Part shown: one piece after another, positions 23,682-24,317 of the stretch
How positions within the stretch are numbered: position 1 is the stretch's first letter
How the letters are laid out: every line of letters begins with the position of its first letter
From: LSUCC0057 sp042091915
GTDB taxonomy: Bacteria > Pseudomonadota > Gammaproteobacteria > Pseudomonadales > Porticoccaceae
Direction of reading: 5' to 3'
Length of the DNA stretch: 24,317 nt
NCBI GenBank assembly: GCA_042091915.1
Contig: JBELGO010000017.1
Location: 1 to 24,317 of the forward strand
Translations under genes and position numbers: made by a program
Notes under the pieces: generated by a model
What the model saw: the letters and a program-made list of their open reading frames with translations, nothing else
What the model was told of the DNA's origin: nothing
The model's database searches: none

Positions 23682-24317
23682 ATGTCAGACTTTCTCATTG
23701 CCCCCTCAATCCTCTCGGCAAATTTTGCCCGTCTTGGCGAAGAGGTCGATAACGTATTGGCCGCCGGTGCCGATGTGGTTCATTTTGATGTGATGGACAA
23801 CCACTATGTCCCCAACCTCACCATTGGGCCTATGGTCTGTTCGGCGCTGCGCAAACACGGTATCACTGCTCCGATCGATGTCCATTTGATGGTGCAGCCG
23901 GTCGACGATTTAATCCGTATGTTTGCCGACGCCGGTGCTACCTACATCACCTTCCACCCCGAGGCCTCTGCGCATGTCGATCGTTCACTGCAATTGATTC
24001 GCGATCTCGGCTGCAAGGCCGGCTTGGTGCTCAATCCGGCGACCAGTTTGGATAACATGGAGTGGGTGATGGAGCGTTTGGATATGCTCTTGTTAATGTC
24101 TGTAAACCCCGGCTTTGGCGGCCAGAAATTTATCCCCAGTACACTGAAAAAATTGACTCAAGCCAAGTCATTGATCGAAGCGAGCGGTTATCCTATTCGT
24201 CTGGAAGTTGATGGCGGCGTCGGTGTTGCGAACATTGCTGAGATAGCAGCAGCGGGTGCAGATACCTTTGTTGCCGGTTCGGCTATTTTTAACCGCGATA
24301 ACTACGCTGAGGTGATA
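23682..24317 (+). CDS. rpe: Ribulose-phosphate 3-epimerase (C-terminus runs off window)
   Basis: The first 212 residues of a TIM-barrel epimerase that interconverts ribulose 5-phosphate and xylulose 5-phosphate in the pentose phosphate pathway. FLIAPSILSANFARLGEEV opens the protein. HFDVMDNHYVPNLTIGP holds the metal and catalytic His34, Asp36 and Met38 positions; PIDVHLMV has His68. MSVNPGFGGQKFI and LEVDGGV with the second catalytic Asp follow, and the phosphate-binding FVAGSAIF is reached before the edge. About 10-15 residues are missing at the C-terminus, judging by the family. ATG at 23682 has TAGGTAG upstream. It has no functional link to pili; in many relatives rpe is followed by gph. 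Confidence 0.96.
   Translation, partial: MSDFLIAPSILSANFARLGEEVDNVLAAGADVVHFDVMDNHYVPNLTIGPMVCSALRKHGITAPIDVHLMVQPVDDLIRMFADAGATYITFHPEASAHVDRSLQLIRDLGCKAGLVLNPATSLDNMEWVMERLDMLLLMSVNPGFGGQKFIPSTLKKLTQAKSLIEASGYPIRLEVDGGVGVANIAEIAAAGADTFVAGSAIFNRDNYAEVI

Overview
The window is a dense stretch of chromosomal housekeeping DNA from a gammaproteobacterium. It most resembles the Pseudomonadales/Cellvibrionales side of the class: two gene blocks follow the order known from Pseudomonas (ubiD-rho-trxA, and hemW-rdgB-DUF4426-metW-metX-yggT-proC-yggS-pilT followed by ruvX-yqgE-gshB-pil/chp). I see no insertion sequence, prophage, CRISPR array, tRNA or rRNA. The longest stretch without a gene is about 210 bases (the rho leader plus the trxA terminator).

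Layout. 1-2577 (minus): an RND pump gene, cut by the window edge, and its membrane fusion protein. 2679-3938 (minus): a dicarboxylate/amino-acid:cation symporter. 4093-4647 (plus): folE, ended by a clear intrinsic terminator. 4678-7951 (minus): ubiD, rho and trxA. 8065-9009 (minus): a CDF metal exporter. 9058-13007 (minus): a tightly overlapping run transcribed metX, metW, DUF4426, rdgB, hemW. 13080-15212 (minus): yggS, proC, yggT, read in that order. 15302-16354 (plus): pilT, tail-to-tail with ruvX. 16348-18348 (minus): gshB, yqgE, ruvX. 18492-23600 (plus): a compact type IV pilus chemosensory cluster. 23682 to the edge (plus): rpe, incomplete.

The most unusual part is the chemosensory cluster. 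It keeps PilG-, PilI- and PilJ-like proteins and a CheA-type kinase, but differs from the Pseudomonas Pil-Chp system. No pilH, pilK or chpB lies in the locus. The kinase is only 520 residues, with one Hpt domain and no receiver. The only receiver protein, PilG-like, has Asn where receivers carry their invariant Lys. An unrecognised 173-residue helical protein sits between receptor and kinase, overlapping both reading frames. The companion retraction motor gene pilU is also missing next to pilT, where the locus passes straight into ruvX. Together these suggest a reduced, rewired twitching-control circuit. That reading is an inference from gene content and motifs; the missing parts could be elsewhere in the genome.

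Several starts were moved from the longest open frame on ribosome-binding-site and family evidence: ubiD, the symporter, rdgB, DUF4426, gshB and pilJ.
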